From: Chryseobacterium oncorhynchi
GTDB taxonomy: Bacteria; Bacteroidota; Bacteroidia; Flavobacteriales; Weeksellaceae
Assembly (NCBI RefSeq): GCF_002899895.1
Contig: NZ_PPEI02000005.1
Coordinates: 357,573-421,572, forward strand
Length of the DNA: 64,000 nucleotides
Direction of reading: 5' to 3'
Shown here: positions 15,911 to 24,524 of the stretch, piece by piece
Position numbering within the stretch: the stretch's first letter is position 1
Layout: each line of letters begins with the position of its first letter
Notes under the pieces: model-generated
Database searches by the model: none
Told to the model about the DNA's origin: nothing
The model's input: only the letters and a program-made list of their open reading frames with translations
Translations under genes and position numbers: made by a program

Positions 15911-16885
15911 ATGTATCAACTTAATTGGGATATCAGCTTTAAAACCAAAACAGGGGTTTGGAACCTTGGAATTTTGGCAGAATGTGAGATTGAAAAATCA
16001 ACGAAGAATCTTTGTGACTTTGCAACAATTGTTCTTCCGGAAGCTAACTTTAATAAAGTTCTGAATATTCAGGAGTCTATTAAAAGAGCGGATCAGGTTA
16101 CTATAAAATTAGGTTATGATAACGATCTGCGAAATGAATTTGAGGGCTATGTAAAGGAAATTATCACACAGGACAGTTCCTTGAAGATAAAGTGTGAAGA
16201 TGGTTTGTTTTTATTTAGAAATGGAGTTCCCAATAAGACATTTAAAAAAACCAATGTAAACACTTTAGCACAGTACTTAATCAATCATATTAATCCGGCT
16301 TTTAAATTGGTAAGTGACTATAATATTTCTTATGAAAAATTTACCATATACAAAGCCACGGGCTATGATGTTCTGAAAAAGATCCAGGAGGAAACAGGAG
16401 CCGACATTTACTTCAATATGGCAAAAAAAGAACTCCATATTCATCCTGCATTTACGCAAAAAAGTGGTGAAACTTTATATAGTATGCAGCATAATATCGA
16501 AAGCAGCTCTTTGGAATTCAAAACTGCTGAAGACCGAAAGGTGGAAGTAACCATCGAAAGTGTTGGAGCAGATGGAAAGACATTAAACTATAGTACAGGA
16601 ACAACAGGCGGTGAAAAGGTTACTAAAAAGGTAGGTAGAATGAGCAAATCAGCTATCAAAATGATCGCTGATAATGAATATAAAAATAAAATGATGTCAG
16701 GGTATGAGGGAAGTTTTGACGCCTGGTTAATACCGTATTGTGAACCAAGTTATAGTATTGGTATCTATGATAAAGATTATCCCTACAAGGATGGTAGATA
16801 TTATGTTGAAAGTGTAGTTACAAAGTTTTCAGAATCAGGCGGTGTACGAACAGTAACCCCATCACTTTGGTTAGGACATGGATAA
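15911..16885 (+). CDS. Baseplate hub protein, P2 gpD / Mu gp44-like
   Basis: This 324-residue protein should form the trimeric hub under the tail tube. The order of segments fits gpD/gp27-type hubs: an N-terminal beta domain with VTIKLGYDNDLRNEFEGYVKEI, a middle with LAQYLINHI and GYDVLKKIQEETGADIYF, and a C-terminal domain ending in RTVTPSLWLGHG. It overlaps the spike gene by 8 bp. Confidence 0.75.
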   Translation: MYQLNWDISFKTKTGVWNLGILAECEIEKSTKNLCDFATIVLPEANFNKVLNIQESIKRADQVTIKLGYDNDLRNEFEGYVKEIITQDSSLKIKCEDGLFLFRNGVPNKTFKKTNVNTLAQYLINHINPAFKLVSDYNISYEKFTIYKATGYDVLKKIQEETGADIYFNMAKKELHIHPAFTQKSGETLYSMQHNIESSSLEFKTAEDRKVEVTIESVGADGKTLNYSTGTTGGEKVTKKVGRMSKSAIKMIADNEYKNKMMSGYEGSFDAWLIPYCEPSYSIGIYDKDYPYKDGRYYVESVVTKFSESGGVRTVTPSLWLGHG

Positions 16886-17378
16886 ATATAAAATGCTCGC
16901 TAAAAACATTCAGGATATTGTTTCCGCTGATCCCAATCTCCCAATAGATGGGATTGTTGTGTCTATTGAGGGTGACACCTGTACGGTTCAATTGTCAGAT
17001 GGTTTTAAGGTGTCGGATGTTAGATTAAAGGCAACTACAGACGGGAACGATCATCTACTTGTCGTACCAAAAATTGGCAGTACAGTACTAATGATAAGTA
17101 CCGATACGACAATTGATAATTTGACAGTAATAAAGTGCGATCAGGCCGAAAAAATAACTTTCAATGAAAATAGTTTGACTGTTAAAATTGACAGTACCGA
17201 TGGTAAGGTCCAAATTAAGAATGAAGAAACCAGTTTGTTTGATATCATGCAGGATCTCTCCACCTTATTAAAACAATTGAAAGTATATACGCCATCAGGA
17301 CCATCGGGGACACCTTTACCAGATTCCATGACGGCAATTAATGAGTTTGAAACGAAGTTTAAAAAGATTTTAAAATGA
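16878..17378 (+). CDS. Baseplate spike protein, gpV / Mu gp45-like
   Basis: This 166-residue protein has an N-terminal helix, an OB-fold-like core (DGIVVSIEGDTCTVQLSDG, LLVVPKIGSTVLMIS) and a beta-rich C-terminal part with short repeats (FNENSLTVKIDSTDGKVQI) that could form the start of a beta-helix needle. Proteins of this type pierce the outer membrane. It overlaps both neighbours by a few bases. Confidence 0.7.
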   Translation: MDKYKMLAKNIQDIVSADPNLPIDGIVVSIEGDTCTVQLSDGFKVSDVRLKATTDGNDHLLVVPKIGSTVLMISTDTTIDNLTVIKCDQAEKITFNENSLTVKIDSTDGKVQIKNEETSLFDIMQDLSTLLKQLKVYTPSGPSGTPLPDSMTAINEFETKFKKILK

Positions 17379-17590
17379 GTTTAAGTGCATCAAAGGCAGA
17401 GGCTAAAGTAAAAGTTAAAAATATCCTTGAAGATATGATGACTAAAGATCAGAATTCTACTGAAGAATTTGCAGATCGCTTGATTGATGTATTGGAAGAT
17501 TGGCTGAAAGAAGCCACTATAAAATACATTACGGGACTTATGGCAGGGGCAAATCCGGTAACGGGAGAATTTACAGGAAAATTAGAGTAA
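17375..17590 (+). CDS. Small baseplate-region hypothetical protein
   Basis: This 71-residue protein has an acidic, helical N-terminus and a Gly/Thr-rich end (GLMAGANPVTGEFTGKLE). It starts in an ATGA overlap with the spike gene and shares a base with the next gene (TAATG). I do not recognise the family; a minor baseplate part is likely from position. Confidence 0.5.
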   Translation: MSLSASKAEAKVKVKNILEDMMTKDQNSTEEFADRLIDVLEDWLKEATIKYITGLMAGANPVTGEFTGKLE

Positions 17591-17928
17591 TGAAACAAAA
17601 AGATTTTGGTATCCAGTACATCAGCAAGAACAATGGGGTTTTCGCTCTTGATATCAATATCAAGAGGGATTCATCCGGACGTATTACTTCGGGGCTTGTT
17701 TTGGGAAATACCCTCCAGCAAAACATGGCTTCAATTCTAATCGCTGAACCTGGTGATTTAAAAAATCAACTTTCGGTTGGTGTTGGGATTAGAAGTGCCT
17801 TATTAGATGAGGATCTTTTACAATATCGCCATCTCATTAAGTCTCAATTTGCCAAGGATGGTCTTGTAGTGAAGCATTTGGATTTGTATAACCTTACTAA
17901 ATTTTCAATTGATGCAGAATACGAATAA
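17590..17928 (+). CDS. Baseplate wedge protein, GpW/gp25 family-like
   Basis: This 112-residue protein resembles the gp25/GpW wedge family that starts sheath polymerisation: FALDINIKRDSSGRITSGLVLGNT, then QQNMASILIAEPGDLKNQLSVGVGI and YRHLIKSQFAKDGL. The start ATG at 17590 overlaps the upstream stop by one base; a longer frame from 17500 runs inside the upstream gene. It precedes the gpX-like and gpJ-like genes, as expected. Confidence 0.7.
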   Translation: MKQKDFGIQYISKNNGVFALDINIKRDSSGRITSGLVLGNTLQQNMASILIAEPGDLKNQLSVGVGIRSALLDEDLLQYRHLIKSQFAKDGLVVKHLDLYNLTKFSIDAEYE

Positions 17929-18205
17929 AAAACAGCAAGGTCAGAACTTTCTGGACCTTATCATTCAGCAGTCCGGATCATTTGACGAAGTTATTAATGC
18001 CGCTGTATTGAATGACATGTCACTTACAGACAATATTGCAATAGGTACTGAGATTAAAAATAAGAACATACAGGATGAAGATAATGTAAACCTGTTTAAT
18101 CAAAATAATAAGCCAGCCACAGCACTTCGTAATACAGACGAAGACTTATCCTCACAGGATGGCATAGGCTATTGGATTATTGAAGAAACATTTATAGTAA
18201 GCTAA
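17909..18205 (+). CDS. Small tail protein, gpX / LysM-like
   Basis: This 98-residue protein has a compact segment (FLDLIIQQSGSFDEVINAAVLNDMSLTD) with the pattern of a LysM-like or gpX-like fold found at contractile-tail ends. It overlaps the upstream wedge gene by 20 bp and the gpJ-like gene by one base. Two consecutive ATG codons (17909 and 17912) could serve as start. The fold call is moderate. Confidence 0.55.
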   Translation: MMQNTNKKQQGQNFLDLIIQQSGSFDEVINAAVLNDMSLTDNIAIGTEIKNKNIQDEDNVNLFNQNNKPATALRNTDEDLSSQDGIGYWIIEETFIVS

Positions 18206-19089
18206 TGGCACGTAGTATATCAGAGATAAAAAACAGTATGACAGATGCATTTATGTCCTTTCCTGCCATTAGAAATTGGTATGAATTGAACGAAAATGCT
18301 TCTTTTGAAGATCAATTTTCAATTGTTTCTTTTGAAAGTATCTTTTTTGATGTCTTAACCTTGATTGTATGGACCTTGGAATCAATTTTTGATGTTCACA
18401 AAAAAGAGGTTGGAGATATGATCATTAACCAAAAGGTTCCTAACCTTTATTGGTATAGAAACCTTGCACTGTCATTTCAGTACGGTTTCCCATTTGATCC
18501 GGTAAAACGTGACTTTAATAATGGTACGGCAACACCTGATGAGGTTTTAGCCTCAAAGGTGATAAAGTATGCAGCAGTAACAAGAACCAAGGTGGGTAAT
18601 GATATTTTAATATCCATGAAGATTGCCACAGATCAAAATGGTGAAATTGTTCCGGTTTCGGATAATATAGGTATTGCCTTTACTGGTTTTATTGAACGGG
18701 CACAGGCAGCCGGAGACAATATCAAGGTTGTGAATTTTCTTCCGGACATTTTGAAGATCAATTTTAAAATATGTTATGATCCCCTTATAATTCTTGCAGA
18801 TGGTACCCGAATTACCGACGGAAAATATCCTGTACAGGATGCAATTACAGCATTTTTAAAAAACCTACAATACAATGGTGAACTATCTGTACAACGTCTG
18901 GAGGCTTCAATCCTCAATGTTGAGGGCGTTAATGATCTTCAGAACCTACAGGTTCAAAGCAAATGGATTGTTCCGGGTGTCGGGTATGGAGATTTTCAGC
19001 CAATTACAATTTCAAAGATCCCGGAGTCTGGTTATTTTAAAATAGATGATTGGACTGGCATTGAATATATAATCTATGAACCCGCGTAA
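18205..19089 (+). CDS. Baseplate protein J-like
   Basis: This 294-residue protein matches the gpJ/gp47 layout: an N-terminal helical domain (NWYELNENASFEDQF), a middle with YAAVTRTKVGNDILISMKIA, and a C-terminal part KYPVQDAITAFLKNLQYNGELSVQRLEASILNVEGV typical of the family. It builds the baseplate wedge with the gpI-like product. It begins in a one-base overlap and is followed directly by the gpI-like gene. Confidence 0.78.
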   Translation: MARSISEIKNSMTDAFMSFPAIRNWYELNENASFEDQFSIVSFESIFFDVLTLIVWTLESIFDVHKKEVGDMIINQKVPNLYWYRNLALSFQYGFPFDPVKRDFNNGTATPDEVLASKVIKYAAVTRTKVGNDILISMKIATDQNGEIVPVSDNIGIAFTGFIERAQAAGDNIKVVNFLPDILKINFKICYDPLIILADGTRITDGKYPVQDAITAFLKNLQYNGELSVQRLEASILNVEGVNDLQNLQVQSKWIVPGVGYGDFQPITISKIPESGYFKIDDWTGIEYIIYEPA

Positions 19090-19610
19090 TGAAAATTTTT
19101 GATTTAAATCTTAAAAAACATGCCTTGCAGCTTATTCCACCCTTTTTAAGGGACGATATTTTTGCAGCATGGACTTTAGCATTTATCGCGCCATTGAGTG
19201 ATTTGTATCAACTATTTCTACAGAATAGAGATCAGAACATTATAAAATTAAAATTTAACTATCAGACATGCTCTATTGAGTACCGATTGAATGACAAGTT
19301 TGATGCTCTATACAGACGAATAAAAATTAAAAAATCAATAATCTATAATGGTTTATACATCTATTCCGATTCGGAGATAGATCCTAATAACCCGGATTAT
19401 TATAGCGATAATACAGCAAATAAAATGAAATGGATAAATGGTGATGAAAAACCACTTTATCTGTATACAGAAGCTGAACTATACAGTGAATATGATTTCA
19501 TTGTAGAAATTCCTAATTCAGGAATTAATCAAATCCAGTTGAGAGCTGAAATTGATTTTTACATTCTCCAAAGTAAACAATACCAAATAGTAATAAACAA
19601 TGAAATATAA
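19089..19610 (+). CDS. Tail protein gpI-like
   Basis: This 173-residue protein follows gpJ with a one-base overlap and precedes the fibre genes, the place of P2 gpI or Mu gp48. The N-terminus (HALQLIPPFLRDDIFAAWTLAFIAPLSDLYQLFLQNR) fits the start of these proteins. It would link the baseplate to the fibres. The call rests on synteny and the N-terminal pattern. Confidence 0.6.
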   Translation: MKIFDLNLKKHALQLIPPFLRDDIFAAWTLAFIAPLSDLYQLFLQNRDQNIIKLKFNYQTCSIEYRLNDKFDALYRRIKIKKSIIYNGLYIYSDSEIDPNNPDYYSDNTANKMKWINGDEKPLYLYTEAELYSEYDFIVEIPNSGINQIQLRAEIDFYILQSKQYQIVINNEI

Positions 19611-20430
19611 ATTTGATTTTCTACAGACTGGCGGTGTGCCACTTACCAATGATCTGATGGCTCTTATTGAAGAGGCTTTCGGCATTTTTGAGGTTTTGGG
19701 AGATCTTGCAGGAAGCTTGACAATATTATCCGGATGCAATAAAATCGGAAACAATGTTAATCCTGGTATTGTTGCGATAAATGGTAAACTGTATGAATTT
19801 TTAGGCGGTCAAGATACAGGCACCGTTTATATTCATGAGCAAGCAATATCAAAAACATTTCAAAATACCGAAACTAAAACCCTTATTTATAAAAAAACGG
19901 TTCAATTTGGGAATTCGGCAACCACATATAATTGGGCGGATTTTGTAAAGTTAAAGCCCTTAAAGGAAATTCAGGTACAGGTAGAAAATAGTGCTACCAA
20001 ACAACAACTTAATGCTGTGCTTGATCGTATAAATTTATTAGAACTCAAAACGGCACCAATAGAAAATGGTGGTATTGCGTGGGTTTGGCGCAAACCATTG
20101 GTCGATATTCCTGCCGGATGGAAAGAATGCACAGACTTCAGACATAAAACGATTTATGGCTGGGATCCTAATGAATCCCCATTCAATGTATTAAATAGTA
20201 ATGTTGGTAGTAAAACAGCCATTATCCAGCAGAAAAATCTTCCCAATATTAATATTGGAACAAACCTATACTACAGTGGTGGGGGGTATGCCGATGATTG
20301 GCCGGCCGATAATATTGGTTCCAATGTTACCCCCAACGAAGTGAAAACTAAAGCCCTCGGAGACGGAGAAGCTCTCGATATTTTGAATCCGGGGCGAATC
20401 GTATTATTTATTGAACCCAACTTTAACTAA
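19600..20430 (+). CDS. Tail fibre or collar-domain protein
   Basis: This is a 276-residue protein. The C-terminal third contains PLVDIPAGWKECTDFRHKT followed by IYGWDPNES, which resembles the tail-collar motif (IP-x-GW, then a C-x-D region). The N-terminus probably attaches to the baseplate. It overlaps the gpI-like gene by 11 bp and lies 8 bp before the long fibre gene. It is probably a receptor-binding or fibre-attachment part. Confidence 0.65.
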   Translation: MKYKFDFLQTGGVPLTNDLMALIEEAFGIFEVLGDLAGSLTILSGCNKIGNNVNPGIVAINGKLYEFLGGQDTGTVYIHEQAISKTFQNTETKTLIYKKTVQFGNSATTYNWADFVKLKPLKEIQVQVENSATKQQLNAVLDRINLLELKTAPIENGGIAWVWRKPLVDIPAGWKECTDFRHKTIYGWDPNESPFNVLNSNVGSKTAIIQQKNLPNINIGTNLYYSGGGYADDWPADNIGSNVTPNEVKTKALGDGEALDILNPGRIVLFIEPNFN

Positions 20431-20438
20431 AAACTACC

Positions 20439-22463
20439 ATGTCAAAACCAATAACAATACTTAACGAATGGTTCAGCACCAAGAAAAAACCAACACAAAC
20501 CCATTTTTGGGAGCTGATCGACTCCTTTTGGCATAAGGACTCTAAAATTAAGCAGGATGCAATTGATGGGTTGTCAAATTCCTTTGATGGAAAGGTCGAT
20601 AAAAGTGTATACAATCAACATTTAACTGATACTGATGCACACTCTATTTATCTGGCAAAAAAAGATGCAAGCAATCTGGATAGTGAAAATATCCTTGCTT
20701 GGAAAGACATACTAGGCGTTGGTGATCTGCCGAGCAATATTGCTACGGTTGATGATCCTGGAAATAATCTCGTTGGAAACGTTTTAAGAAAAGATCAGGT
20801 TAAAAACCTATATATGGCGCTCGCTGATTATGTCCTAAACGGGAAAATCAGGGCCGATAAAATTGAAGCTATCGGATTGACTGAACTAATTACGGTTGCA
20901 GAAACTTCATTGGCAGCCTTTATGGCCAATTCTGCTAACTATGTTTATCAAAAAAATGATATGATAGCGATTCCTGACGGATCAGGAAATTATTCATTAT
21001 ACATTTATAATGGTGGTACCAAGACTTCTGCGAGTAGTTATATTGCTACCGGACTTACCAGCATTACTATTGCAATGGTTCAGGGTTTACAGACTGCATT
21101 GGATAGTAAAATGAATAAGCCTGCAATTAATGGCAATTTTTTCATCAACCAAGCCGGAACCGTCACAACTTTTAAAAGCATTGCTCCTGCGGCTAATTAT
21201 TTGCTATGCTGGAATAGTACGGACTTTATTGAGTCAGGCATTTACAACAATTCCGGTAAGTATGGTATTGGTACAACGTCTCCAAGCGAAATGATTCATT
21301 TGAACAATGGAAGAATCCGTACCAAGGCTGTTGTTTTTGATGATAATTCAGAAATACTTCCGAATCAAACCACCATGTGGAACCGGAGGCTTCATTTTAC
21401 TGACTTAACTGGTACTAGAAGAATGGTTATGTTTCGTGATTATGATGATCAGTTGGCATTAATACAATCTTTTACGCCGTCCCAAAAAGACAGTTTAGGA
21501 TCTGCTTGGAATGGACAGTACTCTAATGGATCAGCGAATGTTTATTCAATAACTCCTACTGTTATTAAAAATGATCACGTAGTTCGTTATTTGGTTTTAC
21601 AGGGCTTGAACCTAAATGTAAATCCTACATCTACCTCCGTTAAGTTTATTCCTGTTGGAAATCCCATTGGCACAGGTGAAGTTGATTGTTTAGGTTTTCA
21701 ACCATCAGCGGACGGCAAATCTATGATTGTTTCTGTTTATGGAGATACTTTAATTGCCAATACACAATACAATGTAGTAATTCGTACTATATCGCCTATT
21801 ACGCAGACTCATAGAACTACATCTAGTATCAATGTTGTGACCAATATTGAGAGTATAGATATTAGTGCTATTAATTGGTCAAAAGTTGCATTTACTTCAG
21901 GGCAAGAAAACACCATTTTCACCACCAATGGAGGGATATTCTCATATAGTTCTAATACGGCAAATAAGGCATATGCTTATGAACCGAATCAATTCGTAGG
22001 TGCGATGAAAAGTGATGTTCTTTTTCCGGCAAATACCAATTTTTACTTGGAATATAACTTATCAAATTCATATGCAGGTTCTAATGCATTGCATGATACA
22101 GTTGATTTCTATGGATATTTAGGATTAATCATATCAACTCTTCCGTTGGTACTTTCTGATAATTCTTTCATACGGATTGTAAATTCTAATATAAAAAGTG
22201 GAGGGTATTTTTCTACGATTATGTGGAATAACATCGTAACAAACGGGACTAAGATTGAACCAGGCGGAACCAATGTGATGAGTGCTAATATTGTATTAAT
22301 GAGACAAGGGAATGTATATACACAGTTTTTGACTGTGGGATCAACAACACTTATTCAAACAATAACATCCAATACAGATGCAGTTTGTCTCTCTTTGGCA
22401 ATAACCAATGGATCAACCCAAAAGAGCCTAAGCGGGTCCATCGTTCAAGCATTTAAATTTTAA
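20439..22463 (+). CDS. Long tail fibre protein
   Basis: This 674-residue protein starts with a motif common in Bacteroidota phage fibres (LNEWFSTKKKPTQTHFWELIDSFWHKD), followed by segments with DAHSIYLAKKDASNLDS. The rest is rich in Thr, Ser, Asn and Gly with a beta-strand character, as expected for a trimeric fibre, and a C-terminal part that may bind the receptor. I saw no internal chaperone-cleavage motif. It probably decides host range together with the 19600 gene. Confidence 0.75.
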   Translation: MSKPITILNEWFSTKKKPTQTHFWELIDSFWHKDSKIKQDAIDGLSNSFDGKVDKSVYNQHLTDTDAHSIYLAKKDASNLDSENILAWKDILGVGDLPSNIATVDDPGNNLVGNVLRKDQVKNLYMALADYVLNGKIRADKIEAIGLTELITVAETSLAAFMANSANYVYQKNDMIAIPDGSGNYSLYIYNGGTKTSASSYIATGLTSITIAMVQGLQTALDSKMNKPAINGNFFINQAGTVTTFKSIAPAANYLLCWNSTDFIESGIYNNSGKYGIGTTSPSEMIHLNNGRIRTKAVVFDDNSEILPNQTTMWNRRLHFTDLTGTRRMVMFRDYDDQLALIQSFTPSQKDSLGSAWNGQYSNGSANVYSITPTVIKNDHVVRYLVLQGLNLNVNPTSTSVKFIPVGNPIGTGEVDCLGFQPSADGKSMIVSVYGDTLIANTQYNVVIRTISPITQTHRTTSSINVVTNIESIDISAINWSKVAFTSGQENTIFTTNGGIFSYSSNTANKAYAYEPNQFVGAMKSDVLFPANTNFYLEYNLSNSYAGSNALHDTVDFYGYLGLIISTLPLVLSDNSFIRIVNSNIKSGGYFSTIMWNNIVTNGTKIEPGGTNVMSANIVLMRQGNVYTQFLTVGSTTLIQTITSNTDAVCLSLAITNGSTQKSLSGSIVQAFKF

Positions 22464-22472
22464 TAAAACATA

Positions 22473-22967
22473 ATGAAAACACAACTCATATTAACACCTG
22501 AAGTACAGGCAATAGTAGACGCGATTAAAAACACTGGTAAATCGTGGTATGAAACCATGTTACCGGATCACCCTCTATTTCCACAGTTTTCCAGAAAATT
22601 AGTAGTTACCGGATTTAATACACCCGATATGGAGGGAGACGAAGACCGTATCTACGTGAATGTTCGCCAATATTTGATATTAAAGTCAGATAATAAAATC
22701 TATAAACGTATCCAAATGCCTGACTGGATGATCCATGAGGGAAATTTAGAGGAAATCCTTGGAAAAAATGGTTTTTTAAAGGGTACTCTCAGAATTATGG
22801 ATGATGAGGGAAATTTAATTGAGGAAAAGGAACAGGTCATCAAATTACCATCCGTACAATACATACGCTTCCTTATCAATACAAAATCGGTTCATTTGGC
22901 AGACGTTATAGCGAGGTTTATTCCTCTTTATTTACAACTTTATAAATCCCAAATTGATAGCATATGA
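22473..22967 (+). CDS. Hypothetical protein downstream of the tail fibre
   Basis: This 164-residue soluble protein follows the fibre gene by 9 bp and overlaps the next gene by 4 bp. It contains DWMIHEGNLEEILGKNGFLKGTLRI and LPSVQYIRFLINTKSVHLADVIARFI. No family was recognised. Genes in this place often encode fibre-assembly chaperones or minor fibre parts, which is a guess here. Confidence 0.45.
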   Translation: MKTQLILTPEVQAIVDAIKNTGKSWYETMLPDHPLFPQFSRKLVVTGFNTPDMEGDEDRIYVNVRQYLILKSDNKIYKRIQMPDWMIHEGNLEEILGKNGFLKGTLRIMDDEGNLIEEKEQVIKLPSVQYIRFLINTKSVHLADVIARFIPLYLQLYKSQIDSI

Positions 22968-23308
22968 TACTATTTTTAATTGCATATATCTTGTTACTGC
23001 CATTAACAGTAATTAATTTTTTTGTAGTTCTATTTACATCAAAAGATCATGCAAAAGGCTATTTCAGAACAACTGCTTTAAACATTGATAAGTTTGGAAA
23101 TAGGGAGTTCCGAAAACTGTGGAATCTTACTTTAATAATTCATACAGGCTATCAATTTGGAAATCCCGAAGAAACTATTTCTTCAGCTTTGGGGAAAAAT
23201 GAACGGGATGGAACTTTATCAGGTGTAGGAAAAGGCCTTGCTTGGATCTTAAACACAATCGATAAGGATCATTGCTCTAAATCAATTAATAACTTTTTAA
23301 CAACATGA
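22964..23308 (+). CDS. Small membrane protein of the lysis region
   Basis: This 114-residue protein has one strong N-terminal membrane segment (LFLIAYILLLPLTVINFFVVLF) and a soluble C-terminal part with PEETISSALGKNERDG and IDKDHCSKSIN. The latter pair of motifs, ETISS-x-x-GK and a C-terminal D-x-x-H-C-x-x-SI, is one I associate with small phage proteins of unknown function near lysis genes. It directly precedes the spanin-like gene with a 4-bp overlap. It could be a holin or lysis regulator; evidence is the location and the membrane segment. Confidence 0.55.
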   Translation: MILFLIAYILLLPLTVINFFVVLFTSKDHAKGYFRTTALNIDKFGNREFRKLWNLTLIIHTGYQFGNPEETISSALGKNERDGTLSGVGKGLAWILNTIDKDHCSKSINNFLTT

Positions 23309-23904
23309 AAAAATTACTATTACTCTTTGTATTACTCATTTTAGTTGGTGGTTGTGGAGTTACAAAACATAAGCAAAAGGGAAAAACTCAAACGGAGCTA
23401 GAAGAGGGTTTAAAAACTATTGAAAAAACTGATGTAAAGGAAAATATAACTTCACAAAAAAGGGTTTCCGATTCTATAAACTCAATTTCAAACTATGCTG
23501 TAGATCGAAGTAAAGCTGCAACTCTCCAAAATTTCAGTCTTAAAAATAATGGACGATGTACAGATCCCGGAACAATCCGATATCTAAACTTCACTGATGC
23601 TTTAGGAAACAAAACCTCAATTCCGGTAAATGATAATACGGATTTGAATTTCAATAGTGAAACTGAATTTAAAAAGGAGATTGAAACCCTCAAAATAGAA
23701 ATTACCAATTTAAAAAAGGAGAATGAAACCCTGAAAAAAGAAAACAAGACTCTAACGGCCAAGGAAGTTGATAAAAAATCAAAAATTAATACCAAAACGA
23801 GTAATACTAAGACTGAGACGGAAAAACGTTCTTTTTGGGCCTTTATTCTAGTCGGTGTTCTTTCAATTGTTGTCTGGGAGATTATAAGAAGAAAATTTAA
23901 ATAA
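23305..23904 (+). CDS. Probable unimolecular spanin (outer-membrane lipoprotein with C-terminal membrane anchor)
   Basis: This 199-residue protein begins with a lipoprotein signal (LLLLFVLLILVGGC, lipidated Cys at residue 17), continues with a coiled-coil-prone region (about residues 110-150, KKEIETLKIEITNLKKENE), and ends with one membrane segment (about 175-193, WAFILVGVLSIVVWEII) plus a basic tail. An outer-membrane lipid at one end and an inner-membrane anchor at the other is the layout of a u-spanin such as phage T1 gp11, which fuses the two membranes in the last step of lysis. It lies directly before the endolysin. The topology is read from the sequence; the function is inference. Confidence 0.7.
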   Translation: MKKLLLLFVLLILVGGCGVTKHKQKGKTQTELEEGLKTIEKTDVKENITSQKRVSDSINSISNYAVDRSKAATLQNFSLKNNGRCTDPGTIRYLNFTDALGNKTSIPVNDNTDLNFNSETEFKKEIETLKIEITNLKKENETLKKENKTLTAKEVDKKSKINTKTSNTKTETEKRSFWAFILVGVLSIVVWEIIRRKFK

Positions 23905-23911
23905 AAATTCT

Positions 23912-24457
23912 ATGAAAATTTCAAATGATTATGCATGGCTAGGTACAGTACCTGATGCACCCTTAATGATAAAAGAAGCTGTCCGTGTCGGAAAGCTTAA
24001 CACAAATGAAATACCAGGACCAAAATCCAATCCTGAAATTTTGAAGTTGGCAGAAACAGCAGGAGTACGAAGCATCTATAAAAACGATGATGTTGCATGG
24101 TGTGCAGTAGCGCAATCAGCAATTTGTATTACTGCTCATAAAGAACTTCCATTCACAGGATATGACAGGCTTAGAGCTTCCAGTTTTTTAAAATTTGGAA
24201 TTCCTGTAAATGAACCTGTTTTAGGTGATGTTTTAGTATTTACAAGAACAGGAGGCGGACACGTTGGAATGTATGTAGGTGAAGATAAAGACTATTATCA
24301 TGTTGTAGGTGGAAATCAATCCAACCAGTACAACGTCACACGTATAGCAAAAAACCGTTTATCTGGTGCGAGAAGACCAAAGTATAATGTAATGCCAAAA
24401 TCGGCTAAAAAATACTTTCTATCACCTACGGGTAAAGTAAGTTTAAATGAAGCTTAA
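23912..24457 (+). CDS. Phage endolysin, TIGR02594/NlpC-P60-like Cys peptidase
   Basis: This 181-residue protein shows a papain-like triad: Cys64 in VAWCAVAQ, His117 in GGGHVGMYVG, and Asn135 in VVGGNQSNQ. This is the TIGR02594-type arrangement, a Cys peptidase or amidase that cuts peptidoglycan. There is no signal peptide, so release needs a holin or another path. It ends the rightward late operon, just after the spanin-like gene, with a terminator following. Confidence 0.8.
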   Translation: MKISNDYAWLGTVPDAPLMIKEAVRVGKLNTNEIPGPKSNPEILKLAETAGVRSIYKNDDVAWCAVAQSAICITAHKELPFTGYDRLRASSFLKFGIPVNEPVLGDVLVFTRTGGGHVGMYVGEDKDYYHVVGGNQSNQYNVTRIAKNRLSGARRPKYNVMPKSAKKYFLSPTGKVSLNEA

Positions 24458-24480
24458 AACTGAATTAAATTAAAATTAAA

Positions 24481-24508
24481 AAAGTCTTTCTGTTTGGAGA
24501 GGCTTTTT
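24481..24508 (+). terminator. Late operon terminator
   Basis: The stem AAAGTCTTTC / GAGAGGCTTT (with G-U pairs) has a 6-base loop and a following T-run. It ends the rightward late operon 24 bp after the endolysin stop. Confidence 0.75.
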
Positions 24509-24513
24509 ATGCT

Positions 24514-24521
24514 TATTTTTG
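24514..24521 (+). promoter_or_regulatory. -7 element overlapping the start of the YopX-like gene
   Basis: TATTTTTG matches TAnnTTTG but ends only 3 bases before the ATG at 24525. If used, the mRNA would have almost no leader. Because the region is T-rich it could be a chance match. Confidence 0.4.
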
Positions 24522-24524
24522 TAT

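Noticed and set aside
20439-22463. Diversity-generating retroelement acting on the tail fibre
   Set aside because: No reverse transcriptase gene and no template/variable repeat pair were seen in the window.
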